64,000 nt of DNA from a virus. The position numbers and the translations under genes were made by a program. Below the pieces are notes generated by a model. The model saw nothing but the letters and a program-made list of their open reading frames with translations. It was not told the origin of the DNA and made no database searches. Numbering within the stretch: position 1 is the first letter of the stretch; each line of letters starts with the position of its first letter. The stretch lies in the IMG/VR virus record IMGVR_UViG_3300013131_000024, positions 45,858-109,857 of that record; one strand, given 5' to 3'. This document shows positions 37,956 to 45,503 of this stretch, one piece after another.

Positions 37956-38926
37956 TTTGGTATCTTACTGTCTGCTGAACTAACACATGTTGGGGTGATA
38001 CAAATTTTTGATTCTTTAAAAAGTTCAAAATTAGTTATAGTACCTAATGATATATCTTGACAACTATACGATCTTTTAACTTCACTACCTCTTATTATGA
38101 TACTTTGATATCCTGAATTGCAATTCCATCCGGTGAATTTGTTAAATCCGTAAGCATTAAATCGTTCAGCTTGATCAATTAAATATTCTTTTTCGTTTTT
38201 ATCGTAAAGAGATATCTGATACACATCTTCACCGTTCGTTTGTTGAGGAAATCCGGTTTTCATCAGTCTGGTCATCTCATCGGTATAACCATCTACTACA
38301 CAACTTGCAGTAGGATCACTCTGCGGTTTTAAAGTCACATTGATTCCTCTTCGATATAATCGTTCGCAACGTTCGTATAATTCGTAAAATTTTTCCGGTA
38401 CCATTACTTGATTAACTGTTAAGAAAACATTTTCATAAATTAACTGTAAACATTTATCTCCAAATTCTTGTTCTTTAGCATGTTCTGCATGATAACTAGC
38501 AGTTATACTACGGCGTTGTAAATCTTTAGTAATACTACACCAAGATCCCCACCATTTCGACCCTGGACTAAGGTTCGTAGTCATATGAACACTTTGGTAT
38601 GGGGTTGTTGGACCATCATCTAAATATTGTATTAGATGTAAGAGATCTTTATAAGCAGTAGGTTCTCCGCCGCTAAAACTCCAATGAAACTCCATGAAAT
38701 CATTTTGCCTAGCCTGACGTTTAATTTCATCTATGGTGCGTTTATAAACTGCAAGTTCTTGATGGTCAAGTTCATCGCTTCGAGCATAAGGCCAACAATA
38801 AGAACAATTATAATTACAGAATCTTCCCAATATCCAGCTTACAGAAAACAAAGGACGAGACAACATAGTTCGTTGTCCAAATTTAACAATATGTTGAAAA
38901 GGAATTTTTTGAAAATCGTGCGTCAT
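37943..38926 (-). CDS. radical SAM protein, CNYxCxYC subgroup, copy 4
   Basis: 327 residues; first gene of the eight-gene minus-strand module. GRFCNYNCSYCWPYARSDELD carries Cys37, 41, 44. WSFSGGEPTAYKDLLHL and MTTNLSPGSKWW follow. The C-terminal region has GWNCNSGYQSIIIRGSEVKRSYSC and CITPTCVSSAD, a reduced SPASM-like cysteine set. It lies next to a promoter region and the tRNA-like gene on the opposite strand. Confidence 0.87.
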   Translation of the reverse strand: MTHDFQKIPFQHIVKFGQRTMLSRPLFSVSWILGRFCNYNCSYCWPYARSDELDHQELAVYKRTIDEIKRQARQNDFMEFHWSFSGGEPTAYKDLLHLIQYLDDGPTTPYQSVHMTTNLSPGSKWWGSWCSITKDLQRRSITASYHAEHAKEQEFGDKCLQLIYENVFLTVNQVMVPEKFYELYERCERLYRRGINVTLKPQSDPTASCVVDGYTDEMTRLMKTGFPQQTNGEDVYQISLYDKNEKEYLIDQAERFNAYGFNKFTGWNCNSGYQSIIIRGSEVKRSYSCQDISLGTITNFELFKESKICITPTCVSSADSKIPKWKD

Positions 38927-38954
38927 AAACTGCTAATATTTAACCTATAAAAGG

Positions 38955-38983
38955 TTGCTTTAAAGATTTTAAGGTTATATAAT
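38955..38983 (+). promoter_or_regulatory. sigma70-like promoter of tRNA-like gene
   Basis: TTGCTT at 38955-38960, a 17-base spacer and TATAAT at 38978-38983. The predicted start coincides with the 5' end of the tRNA-like gene at 38990. Confidence 0.65.
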
Positions 38984-38989
38984 ATACTT

Positions 38990-39100
38990 GTGGTCGTGAG
39001 TGGAATTGGCAGACCTCCGGTCCGTTGCGAAACGCACTTGGGTTATGGGGCGCCGTCTTAGACACAGCCTTTGTAGGTTCGAATCCTACCGACCACACCA
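38990..39100 (+). tRNA. tRNA-like gene of 111 nt, Leu-type D-arm, anticodon unassigned
   Basis: Perfect acceptor GTGGTCG/CGACCAC, discriminator A, encoded CCA and perfect T-arm GTAGG-TTCGAAT-CCTAC. The D-arm GAGTGGAATTGGCAGACCTC is of class II Leu type. The stretch between D-arm and T-arm is about 55 bases and no clean 5-bp anticodon stem with a 7-base loop is evident; the best candidate loop is TTGCGAAA on an imperfect stem. It may contain a small insertion or be a decayed gene. Confidence 0.6.
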
Positions 39101-39143
39101 TATTCTATGATAAGTAGAATACTACTAACAAAAGGAAAACATT

Positions 39144-39347
39144 ATGTCAAATACAGTAGAACAATTAAAAGCAGCGTTTGAAGAATTCTTAGCTGAAGAT
39201 TCAAAATTTTCTTCGGGAAATAATGCAGCAGGTACACGTAGTCGTAAAGCATTACAGGAAGTAGCCAAACTTGTCAAGGCTCGTCGCAATGAAATCACCG
39301 AAGAAAAAAACGCTCGCAAAGAAGCCAAAGCCTCAACAAAGGGCTGA
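39144..39347 (+). CDS. histone H1/Hc1-like small nucleoprotein
   Basis: 67 residues with ribosome site aaaggaaaacattatg. SGNNAAGTRSRKALQEVAKL near residues 24-43 followed by KARRNEITEEKNARKEAKA matches the pattern of short bacterial histone H1-like proteins (GN.AAGTR.RK....). The C-terminal tail is Lys/Ala-rich. It probably binds and compacts DNA, phage or host. It lies 2 bases upstream of the next gene and is thus in an operon with thyX. Confidence 0.68.
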   Translation: MSNTVEQLKAAFEEFLAEDSKFSSGNNAAGTRSRKALQEVAKLVKARRNEITEEKNARKEAKASTKG

Positions 39348-39348
39348 T

Positions 39349-39849
39349 ATGGATGACAAGGACCTACTGACCTTCGGTGGTACAGACAGCATTACGGTTA
39401 CTGACACTATTACTCTTGACCTAGACTTTGGTGCTGCCCAACCAGCTTTAACTACTATAGGGTTCGATACTATTAGTTTAGATGATATAGTCAATACATC
39501 ATCGACCATAACATTGCCTTCTTCCTCAACGTACACAATTAATACCGGAGGTAGTAGTTCTATAGGTGGAGGAGTATACACTACTTCTGGTACAGGTTAT
39601 ACTTGGAATCAAAGCTATGCCCCTACAGTTAATATTGACAACGATGGTGTCAATATTAAAGATGGTGGTGATCTTAAGATAGGCAATAAAAGTCTCAAAG
39701 AGTTTATGACCAAGATGGAAGAACGTTTGTCCATTTTGGTCCCGGATCCAGAAAGACTAGAAAAGTTTGAAGCACTGAAAAAAGCCTACGAACACTACAA
39801 AACTATGGAAGCACTGTGTTTTCCAGACGAGAAAGACAAGAAAGAATGA
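39349..39849 (+). CDS. conserved-type phage protein with beta-repeat and helical C-terminus
   Basis: 166 residues from ATG 39349 (2 bases after the previous stop); a longer frame to 39271 would overlap the histone-like gene and is rejected. The N-terminal 90 residues are Thr/Ser-rich beta sequence. Then VNIDNDGVNIKDGGDLKIGNKSLKEFM leads into an amphipathic helix EERLSILVPDPERLEKFEALKKAYEHYKTM. The GVNIK..GDLKIGNKSL block is, to my knowledge, common in T4-like marine phages and suggests a virion-associated protein. Function unknown. Confidence 0.72.
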   Translation: MDDKDLLTFGGTDSITVTDTITLDLDFGAAQPALTTIGFDTISLDDIVNTSSTITLPSSSTYTINTGGSSSIGGGVYTTSGTGYTWNQSYAPTVNIDNDGVNIKDGGDLKIGNKSLKEFMTKMEERLSILVPDPERLEKFEALKKAYEHYKTMEALCFPDEKDKKE

Positions 39850-40529
39850 ATGTTAAACTGGTATCCTATTCACAACCAACAGCGGAATTTGCAGATATGG
39901 GAATCGCAGATGCGCAGGAACTCATTGCGTATTGCGCCCGTGTCAGCAACCCATCAAACCAATTCAATACAGAGACATCAGAGAAGCTTATACGATATCT
40001 TGTTAAACACGCACACTGGAGTCCCCTTGAAATGGTTTCAGCCTGTGTTGAAATTACCACAACAAGAGATATTGCTAGACAGATCCTTAGACACAGATCA
40101 TTCTCCTTCCAAGAGTTCAGTCAGCGATATGCTGACCCTACTAAAGATCTCTCGTTCGTACTGCGAGAAGCACGACTCCAAGATCCAAAGAACAGACAGA
40201 ACAGCGTCCCTTTGGACGGTACACTCGGCCATGCAATCGTACAAGACGAATGGGAACGCAGACAAAAAGAGCTTATCTCAATGGCCAGACAAACCTATGA
40301 ATGGGCTATCAATAAAGGCATAGCCAAAGAACAGGCTCGTGCTGTACTACCAGAAGGTCTAATCGAAAGCAAACTTTATATGAACGGTACTCTGCGTTCA
40401 TGGGTTCATTTTATTGAATTGCGTTCCGGCAATGGTACACAGAAAGAACATCAGTTAGTGGCGCTGGCCTGTGCTAAAGCTATCTCTGCTATTTTTCCTA
40501 TGACCGAAAGTTTAATACAAAATGCATGA
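39846..40529 (+). CDS. thyX: flavin-dependent thymidylate synthase ThyX
   Basis: 227 residues. ThyX makes dTMP from dUMP using methylenetetrahydrofolate, FAD and NADPH, for phage DNA synthesis. The signature RHRSFSFQEFSQRY (residues 82-95) is present, as are HWSPLEMVSACVEI before it and LRSWVHFIELR near the end. Length fits the family (about 220-250). The ATG at 39846 overlaps the previous stop (ATGA); a GTG-started extension is rejected. The stop overlaps the next gene. Confidence 0.95.
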   Translation: MNVKLVSYSQPTAEFADMGIADAQELIAYCARVSNPSNQFNTETSEKLIRYLVKHAHWSPLEMVSACVEITTTRDIARQILRHRSFSFQEFSQRYADPTKDLSFVLREARLQDPKNRQNSVPLDGTLGHAIVQDEWERRQKELISMARQTYEWAINKGIAKEQARAVLPEGLIESKLYMNGTLRSWVHFIELRSGNGTQKEHQLVALACAKAISAIFPMTESLIQNA

Positions 40530-40905
40530 TGAACTGTATATGTTCTGCAAGAATTACGAAGTGCAGATACTAAACGATCAGAAACGCAGGGCAAGATATC
40601 ACCCTCCCCGTTTTTTTACAGATCCAGAACGTGCTGATCTTATTCGTAATGATGTCGTAGAGTATGAAACTGAAAAAGTCATCACTATGGATATTCCAGA
40701 AAGCAGACTACGTGCATTGATTGAAATGGAAAGACGCTTCTTCAAATGGCAGAATCACAACAGAGGCGAAATAGATATGTTCCAAACACTAATGGACAAA
40801 GAGCGAGAAGAAGCACACTATCGTCATACCAATCCTGCCGTCCAAAAAGCCTATGAGCAGTATTCAATCATGCTCAATCTAGCTGGCTACCAAAGAAAAT
40901 TTTGA
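40522..40905 (+). CDS. hypothetical protein downstream of thyX
   Basis: 127 residues, overlapping thyX by 8 bases. It begins MHDELYMFCKNYEVQIL; the rest is highly charged with FKWQNHNRGEIDMFQ and a helical tail. No motif recognised. Last gene of the thyX operon; a promoter follows at 40924. Confidence 0.78.
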   Translation: MHDELYMFCKNYEVQILNDQKRRARYHPPRFFTDPERADLIRNDVVEYETEKVITMDIPESRLRALIEMERRFFKWQNHNRGEIDMFQTLMDKEREEAHYRHTNPAVQKAYEQYSIMLNLAGYQRKF

Positions 40906-40923
40906 TTCATTTTGATATAATCA

Positions 40924-40952
40924 TTGACAGGTTTTGACAGAGATCGTATAAT
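40924..40952 (+). promoter_or_regulatory. consensus sigma70-like promoter
   Basis: TTGACA at 40924-40929, a 17-base spacer and TATAAT at 40947-40952. Reads into the operon beginning at 40979. Confidence 0.85.
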
Positions 40953-40978
40953 TAAGTTGTTCGACAGAAAGAAATTAT

Positions 40979-41794
40979 ATGAGAAACTATTGGACTTGCT
41001 CAAAATTTGCGGATTGGATCCGCGGTACTACCAAAATCAAATGTGGTACAGGTAAAGAATGGCGTGAATGGGAAGAGGCTGCTAAGGCCCGATATCCCGT
41101 TCGTTGGTGGATTGCAGAAGAGGGTTTAGATAAACTGCAAGACGTTTGGTGCTATATTCCTGAAAGGATCAACGATGTACGCTATTATGTCAACAATCGC
41201 TGGATCACTAAGGCCCACGCTCTCACTGCTCACCCAAATGATATTCCTCGTGGCGAGTGGCGTGATGTTGGCAACCGTTTTCTTCCATGTCTTTTTAACG
41301 AACTTGTGGATTTTGTTGAAGTAGAGCAGGCCTGGCATCACTGTGTTTGGGATGATGAAGCTCGTAAAAAATATAATTATCCTTGGTGGCGTCGTTGGTA
41401 TCGCAACTGGCGCTGTCCAGAAGCTGGTATCGCCTATCTACATTGGGCCATGACCCTAACCAACGAGGAGTTTTTGGATGAAGATCAAAAACACCTAGCC
41501 GAACCAACCTATCAGGCCAAAGCTGCTCGAGAAATCCTAGAGCTTTACACCTGGTGGAAAGAAGTCTACCCAAAGCGTCCTGATGTATACGATGCCAGCG
41601 GGTGGAGTGCTTACTGTGATATGCGTCGTGAGAAAGGTTATCATCTTCTTGATATGGAGGAAAAAACTCCTGAAGAAGCAGAAATGCGGGATACTGCCTT
41701 AGCCAAAAGTAATGAAATAGAAGCAGCATACAATAAAGAAGATGAAGAAATGATGATCCGTCTTATAAAAATCCGTGAATCACTTTGGACCTAA
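40979..41794 (+). CDS. conserved-type phage hypothetical protein (Trp-rich)
   Basis: 271 residues, strikingly rich in Trp and Tyr (WWIAEEGLD, YPWWRRWYRNWRCPEAGIAY). The pattern MRNYWTCSKFADWIRGT at the start followed by GT.KEW..W is familiar from T4-like marine phages, but the function is unknown. No catalytic motif, signal or membrane segment. First gene of an early-type operon from the promoter at 40924. Confidence 0.8.
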   Translation: MRNYWTCSKFADWIRGTTKIKCGTGKEWREWEEAAKARYPVRWWIAEEGLDKLQDVWCYIPERINDVRYYVNNRWITKAHALTAHPNDIPRGEWRDVGNRFLPCLFNELVDFVEVEQAWHHCVWDDEARKKYNYPWWRRWYRNWRCPEAGIAYLHWAMTLTNEEFLDEDQKHLAEPTYQAKAAREILELYTWWKEVYPKRPDVYDASGWSAYCDMRREKGYHLLDMEEKTPEEAEMRDTALAKSNEIEAAYNKEDEEMMIRLIKIRESLWT

Positions 41795-41795
41795 T

Positions 41796-42017
41796 ATGGC
41801 TATAATTGATAAGAACGCTAAAAGCACAGACGAGCTGTATTCAAAATATTTACAATTTACAGGTCTTATGCTTGAAGAATACGATGCGATAGAAATAGCA
41901 GCTATTATGGCTGTTCAGGCTCTTAGTTTATATCGTACTTGCATGTCTGAGGAAGATTATCAACGTATGGTTAAAAGTATATACGATCAAAGAGATCAAG
42001 TTCAAACTTTTGAATAA
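41796..42017 (+). CDS. hypothetical small helical protein
   Basis: 73 residues from ATG 41796 (the longer GTG frame overlaps the preceding gene). Begins MAIIDKNAKSTDELYSKY; central EIAAIMAVQALSLYRT helix. Resembles small helical phage proteins of unknown role. Starts one base after the upstream stop, so it is translationally coupled. Confidence 0.72.
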   Translation: MAIIDKNAKSTDELYSKYLQFTGLMLEEYDAIEIAAIMAVQALSLYRTCMSEEDYQRMVKSIYDQRDQVQTFE

Positions 42018-42018
42018 T

Positions 42019-42363
42019 ATGGAAACACAAACACCAGCAGAAGGCATACTCAAGAAAAACGATTGGGGTGATGCGAAAATGTATCATGTGGTCTGCGATT
42101 GCGGAGCAGACGATCACACTCAAGATCTCTGGATCGAAGCCGAAGACATAGGAATAACTGTAATTATCTATGCTACTGTAAAATCTCCTTGGTGGTCTAT
42201 GAATCGTTTTAAACAAATTTGGAAATTACTTACAGATGGTTATTTAGAACAACAAACTGTGCTAACCATGAATGAACAAACTGCTTTTAATTATTCAGAA
42301 ACATTAAAGAAAGCTATTCAAGATGTCCGACAATTCAGAGAAGACCGTGTCAAAAAGTCCTGA
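42019..42363 (+). CDS. hypothetical protein with CDCG motif
   Basis: 114 residues from ATG 42019. YHVVCDCGADDHTQDLWIEAED lies near residues 22-44: a beta hairpin with a C-x-C and acidic/His residues that could bind metal. The C-terminal half is helical. No named family recognised, though the CDC(G).DH start is frequent in phage hypothetical proteins. Overlaps the next gene by 41 bases. Confidence 0.72.
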   Translation: METQTPAEGILKKNDWGDAKMYHVVCDCGADDHTQDLWIEAEDIGITVIIYATVKSPWWSMNRFKQIWKLLTDGYLEQQTVLTMNEQTAFNYSETLKKAIQDVRQFREDRVKKS

Positions 42364-42886
42364 TCGACATACCTTCCAAAAGGAAGGATACGTCAAACGG
42401 CAGGAAGAAAAGGGCGAACCCATCAACGAAGACTATCTAGATTATTTCGAAAAGATAATCGAAGAATCTAATCATAAGTTTGACGATCCCCAAAGCAGAA
42501 TCCGTAATATGGAGTACGATCTCCTAACCACTGATTGGATTCTGGAAAAAGTTCGAGCCAACGAAGCCTATGCCCAAAACTTATATGCGGCCATGTGTAA
42601 TAATGGTTTTATTCGTTTAGAAGTTATCCCCGTTCTTTTAGAAGAAGAATGGTCATGCTCTTGGCGTTATGCCGGAGGTATAATCGCAGACATGAGACAA
42701 GAAGGCGACTACATTGATTGGTACTGTTCTGGTATTCGAGATATATCGCACGATGAAGAAGAAAACAAAGTCTGGGGCAATAGACAGTATGTATCAGAAG
42801 GCATGATAACTGACGAGATCCGGACAGATCTCCAGAGTCTTGGTTGGGCAGTGGCGCCTGATGGAGATTGGACTAAATTTGAATAA
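42323..42886 (+). CDS. hypothetical acidic phage protein
   Basis: 187 residues. The first 14 codons overlap the previous gene. It contains MCNNGFIRLEVIPVLLEEEWSCSWRYAGG and YIDWYCSGIRDISHDEE, with a C-terminal DLQSLGWAVAPDGDW. Acidic and cysteine-containing; the NGFIR..V.......WSCSWR..G pattern looks like that of T4-like marine phage proteins of unknown function. Confidence 0.75.
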   Translation: MSDNSEKTVSKSPDRHTFQKEGYVKRQEEKGEPINEDYLDYFEKIIEESNHKFDDPQSRIRNMEYDLLTTDWILEKVRANEAYAQNLYAAMCNNGFIRLEVIPVLLEEEWSCSWRYAGGIIADMRQEGDYIDWYCSGIRDISHDEEENKVWGNRQYVSEGMITDEIRTDLQSLGWAVAPDGDWTKFE

Positions 42887-42911
42887 CTTAATAGGAGAAA
42901 AGTGAAAGAAA

Positions 42912-43106
42912 ATGACCTGGGAACTGTATGAGGTCTGGACCGAAGATGAAGACGGTCATCAAGAATTAATTGATACAACCAAAAGCAAAAAGGAAGCAGA
43001 GGATATCGCTCAAAGAACTTTGATAGAAGGTGCTTATTTGGTTTTGGTTATGAAAGAAACCCAAGACGGTGAAATAGAAGAAATAGACCGATTGACATTG
43101 GGTTAA
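42912..43106 (+). CDS. hypothetical small protein
   Basis: 64 residues, starting MTWELYEVWTEDEDGHQEL. It is a small alpha/beta protein with TKSKKEAEDIAQRTL helix and a final strand. Preceded by a weak purine-rich ribosome site. The promoter at 43092 begins within its last codons. Function unknown. Confidence 0.7.
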   Translation: MTWELYEVWTEDEDGHQELIDTTKSKKEAEDIAQRTLIEGAYLVLVMKETQDGEIEEIDRLTLG

Positions 43107-43120
43107 TTTGGTGTTATAAT
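43092..43120 (+). promoter_or_regulatory. consensus sigma70-like promoter
   Basis: TTGACA at 43092-43097, a 17-base spacer and TATAAT at 43115-43120, upstream of the gene at 43150. Confidence 0.85.
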
Positions 43121-43149
43121 ATATACACTGTAAACAATAGGAGCAATAA

Positions 43150-44334
43150 ATGGCTAAGTCTGCAATTAAGACTCGTGTTTCCAAAAAACACGTAGCAGAA
43201 CATCGATCAAATTCTAAACGAGATCTTAGTCCAAAATGGGATGGACATGAAACGATGTCCACCGACGATTTTTATATGCACTTTCGTCGTTCTATGAATT
43301 ACTATCGAGTAGAGTTCAGTGGACGCGATCTCAAACCGAAAGTCATTAATTGGATGGGTGCTAACGGTTATACCAAAGACCAAATCAAAGCATTTAAAGA
43401 TACCAAAGACTTTCGCTGTAATGGAACTATGGGCGCGATCGCAGCTAATCTTTTGCGTGGAATGCCTGTCGTTCGTAAAGATTTTAACGAAGGTCGTAGC
43501 ACTGAAAAATGGCTTCGTGAATCAATTGACAAAATTATATTAGAAGGCAAAGACGATTACGAGCCCGAAGTAGTTGAAGATAAAGCTGCCGTTCCTGTAA
43601 TGTCGATCCAGGATCGAGTCCGTGAAGCCACCTTTGCAATGACTGAAGAACTAGAAGAAACTATTGAGTCATTCAGCCAAGATCCGGAAGCATTTGATCC
43701 TAAATCGTTCAAAGTTCTTAATCTCCTGCGAGGGAAACAGACCAAAGCTGCTCACGCTCGTATTATCAAAGATTACTACCAACGACAATATAATGAATAT
43801 ATTGAGCTACAAGAAGGTAAATGCGAACAGCTCAAAGAAGCTTATCGTCATCTAAGCAAGGCTCAGATAAAGAAAATCGTAGCGTTTTATCAAGAAATCC
43901 TCTCAGCCTGCGATATGCTGATGCAGGAAGCTAAGGTCAATCGTAAGCCTCGTGCTAAAAAGTCTAAACCTGTTGAGAAGATCGTTGAAAAACTAAAGTA
44001 TCTTAAACAAGATGATAAACTTAAACTTGTTTCTATCAATCCAACTGATATCGTAGGCTGTAAAGAATTATGGGTTTTTAATATTAAAACACGTAAATTA
44101 GGTAGATATTCTGCATCAGAGTTTGGAGAAATAAGTATTAAAGGAACATCCATCACTGGCTTTGATGATATCCGATCTGTACAAAAGACTTTGCGTAAAC
44201 CGGAAGATCAGTTAAAAGAATTTAAAAATGCCGGTAAAGTAGCATTGCGGAAGTTCTTAGAAGATATTAAAGCTGTAGATATCAAACTAAATGGACGTAT
44301 TAATGAAGATACAATACTGTTAAAAACTCAGTAA
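43150..44334 (+). CDS. large basic phage protein of unknown function
   Basis: 394 residues with ribosome site caataggagcaataaatg. N-terminal region AKSAIKTRVSKKHVAEHRSNS is basic; then MSTDDFYMHFRRSMNYYRVEF and LKPKVINWMGANGYTKDQIKAF. The middle is helical and charged, with RKPRAKKSKPVEKIVEK. The C-terminus has a beta-rich ELWVFNIKTRKLGRYSA segment. Nucleic-acid binding is plausible from charge. The family is not named; it has the look of conserved T4-like marine phage proteins. Single-gene unit between promoter and terminator. Confidence 0.8.
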   Translation: MAKSAIKTRVSKKHVAEHRSNSKRDLSPKWDGHETMSTDDFYMHFRRSMNYYRVEFSGRDLKPKVINWMGANGYTKDQIKAFKDTKDFRCNGTMGAIAANLLRGMPVVRKDFNEGRSTEKWLRESIDKIILEGKDDYEPEVVEDKAAVPVMSIQDRVREATFAMTEELEETIESFSQDPEAFDPKSFKVLNLLRGKQTKAAHARIIKDYYQRQYNEYIELQEGKCEQLKEAYRHLSKAQIKKIVAFYQEILSACDMLMQEAKVNRKPRAKKSKPVEKIVEKLKYLKQDDKLKLVSINPTDIVGCKELWVFNIKTRKLGRYSASEFGEISIKGTSITGFDDIRSVQKTLRKPEDQLKEFKNAGKVALRKFLEDIKAVDIKLNGRINEDTILLKTQ

Positions 44335-44349
44335 ATAGTAAAGTAGATC

Positions 44350-44380
44350 CTAAAAAGCGGGCTACGGCCCGCTTTTTTAT
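44350..44380 (+). terminator. Rho-independent terminator
   Basis: Perfect AGCGGGC-TACG-GCCCGCT stem with a UACG loop, followed by TTTTTAT. Confidence 0.92.
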
Positions 44381-44385
44381 TGGCA

Positions 44386-44393
44386 GATAAATA
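44386..44393 (+). promoter_or_regulatory. late-promoter-like motif GATAAATA abutting a start codon
   Basis: A 7/8 match to the late element, ending 7 bases before ATG 44401 and directly behind a terminator. No ribosome site separates them. Confidence 0.5.
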
Positions 44394-44400
44394 TAATACT

Positions 44401-45501
44401 ATGAGCAATAATCACATCGATCGAGCATTAGCAGCGTTAGGCGACGCTATAAAAGCGATAGAATCTAACACCGTTATAGATTATAAAGAACTTTCTAGAA
44501 AATTTCCATTGAAATCTCTAAGTGGAGATCATATAGTTGGAGGTAAAATCCAGAACTTTTCTAGTTCAGGTATTACAGATAATTCAAATAAAACACAACT
44601 TACTATTAATAATGATGGTGTTCATATTGCTACACTAACTGTAGATAAAATAGATAATCTAAGTGTAAGCGGCACTCTAAAAACAAAGATATTAGAAGTT
44701 GATGAAATCAAAGCAGATATAAAATTTGAGAAAAATGTTCCTATAGTATTCTCGGCCGATGATTTAGATGGTAAAGGTTTGCTTTGGGCTGGCAAGGGAT
44801 TTACAAAACAATTTGTATTTTCATCTAACCCTGACAGATTTTTTATGTCAGAAAATTTAGAATTTGCCAAAGGCAAAAGCATCACAGTTAATAATGTTAA
44901 ATTAATAGATGAAAAATCAATAGGTCCTAGTATAACCAAAAGTAATTTGCAAGAATTAGGAAGATTAAAAGGTTTAATCGTTGATGGCTCTATGGTTATA
45001 GATCAATACATAGTTTATAGCAGTGATACAAATAGATTAGGATTAGGTATAGAAGAACCTAATAGTGCTCTTAGTGTTGCTGAAGACGGTATAGAAATAG
45101 TCATAGGCACTAGAGATCATGTAAAAGGATATGTAGGTACATATGCGAGCAACGATTTTGATATCGTTACAGATAACACATCCAGATTATCTATAACTTC
45201 GGGCGGTAATATTACTTTAGGCAACCCTAAAATTGCTCCTGTAAAAGTTTCAGTTCATGGAAGACTATCAGTTAGAGTATCTACTCCGGATCCAGAAGTT
45301 GATTTACATGTGAATGGGTCTGTAAAATTCAATAACAAATTACAAACCGTAGGTAATCATTCCCCTACAGCTGGATCATACAATCCGGGAGACATAGTTT
45401 GGAATTCAGATCCAAAAATAAATCAATATGTTGGTTGGATATGTGTACAAGCTGGTAGTCCAGGAATATGGGAACCATTTGGAAAAATTGGAAATTCTTA
45501 A
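44401..45501 (+). CDS. fibre-like structural protein, copy 1
   Basis: 366 residues from ATG 44401 (a TTG-started extension overlaps the promoter and terminator). N-terminal helical HIDRALAALGDAIKAIES precedes a beta-rich body. Shared with the next gene: GKG(L/I)LW(A/S)G.G..KQF(V/I)F, DRFF.SEN, ITKSNL.E.GRLKGLIVDG and the end GDIVWN.DP...(F/Y)VGW(V/I)C. The GDIVWN...VGW.C ending is typical of phage fibres. Probably a virion appendage component expressed late. Confidence 0.78.
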   Translation: MSNNHIDRALAALGDAIKAIESNTVIDYKELSRKFPLKSLSGDHIVGGKIQNFSSSGITDNSNKTQLTINNDGVHIATLTVDKIDNLSVSGTLKTKILEVDEIKADIKFEKNVPIVFSADDLDGKGLLWAGKGFTKQFVFSSNPDRFFMSENLEFAKGKSITVNNVKLIDEKSIGPSITKSNLQELGRLKGLIVDGSMVIDQYIVYSSDTNRLGLGIEEPNSALSVAEDGIEIVIGTRDHVKGYVGTYASNDFDIVTDNTSRLSITSGGNITLGNPKIAPVKVSVHGRLSVRVSTPDPEVDLHVNGSVKFNNKLQTVGNHSPTAGSYNPGDIVWNSDPKINQYVGWICVQAGSPGIWEPFGKIGNS

Positions 45502-45503
45502 TT

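Noticed and set aside
14653-38926. RiPP (ribosomal peptide) cluster with a precursor gene
   Set aside because: Radical SAM/SPASM and GNAT enzymes suggest it, but no short Cys/Ser/Thr/Gly-rich precursor ORF is visible between the genes; junctions overlap or leave only tens of bases.
39850-40323. 157-codon ORF overlapping thyX in another frame
   Set aside because: ThyX motifs prove the other frame; this one has no recognisable features.
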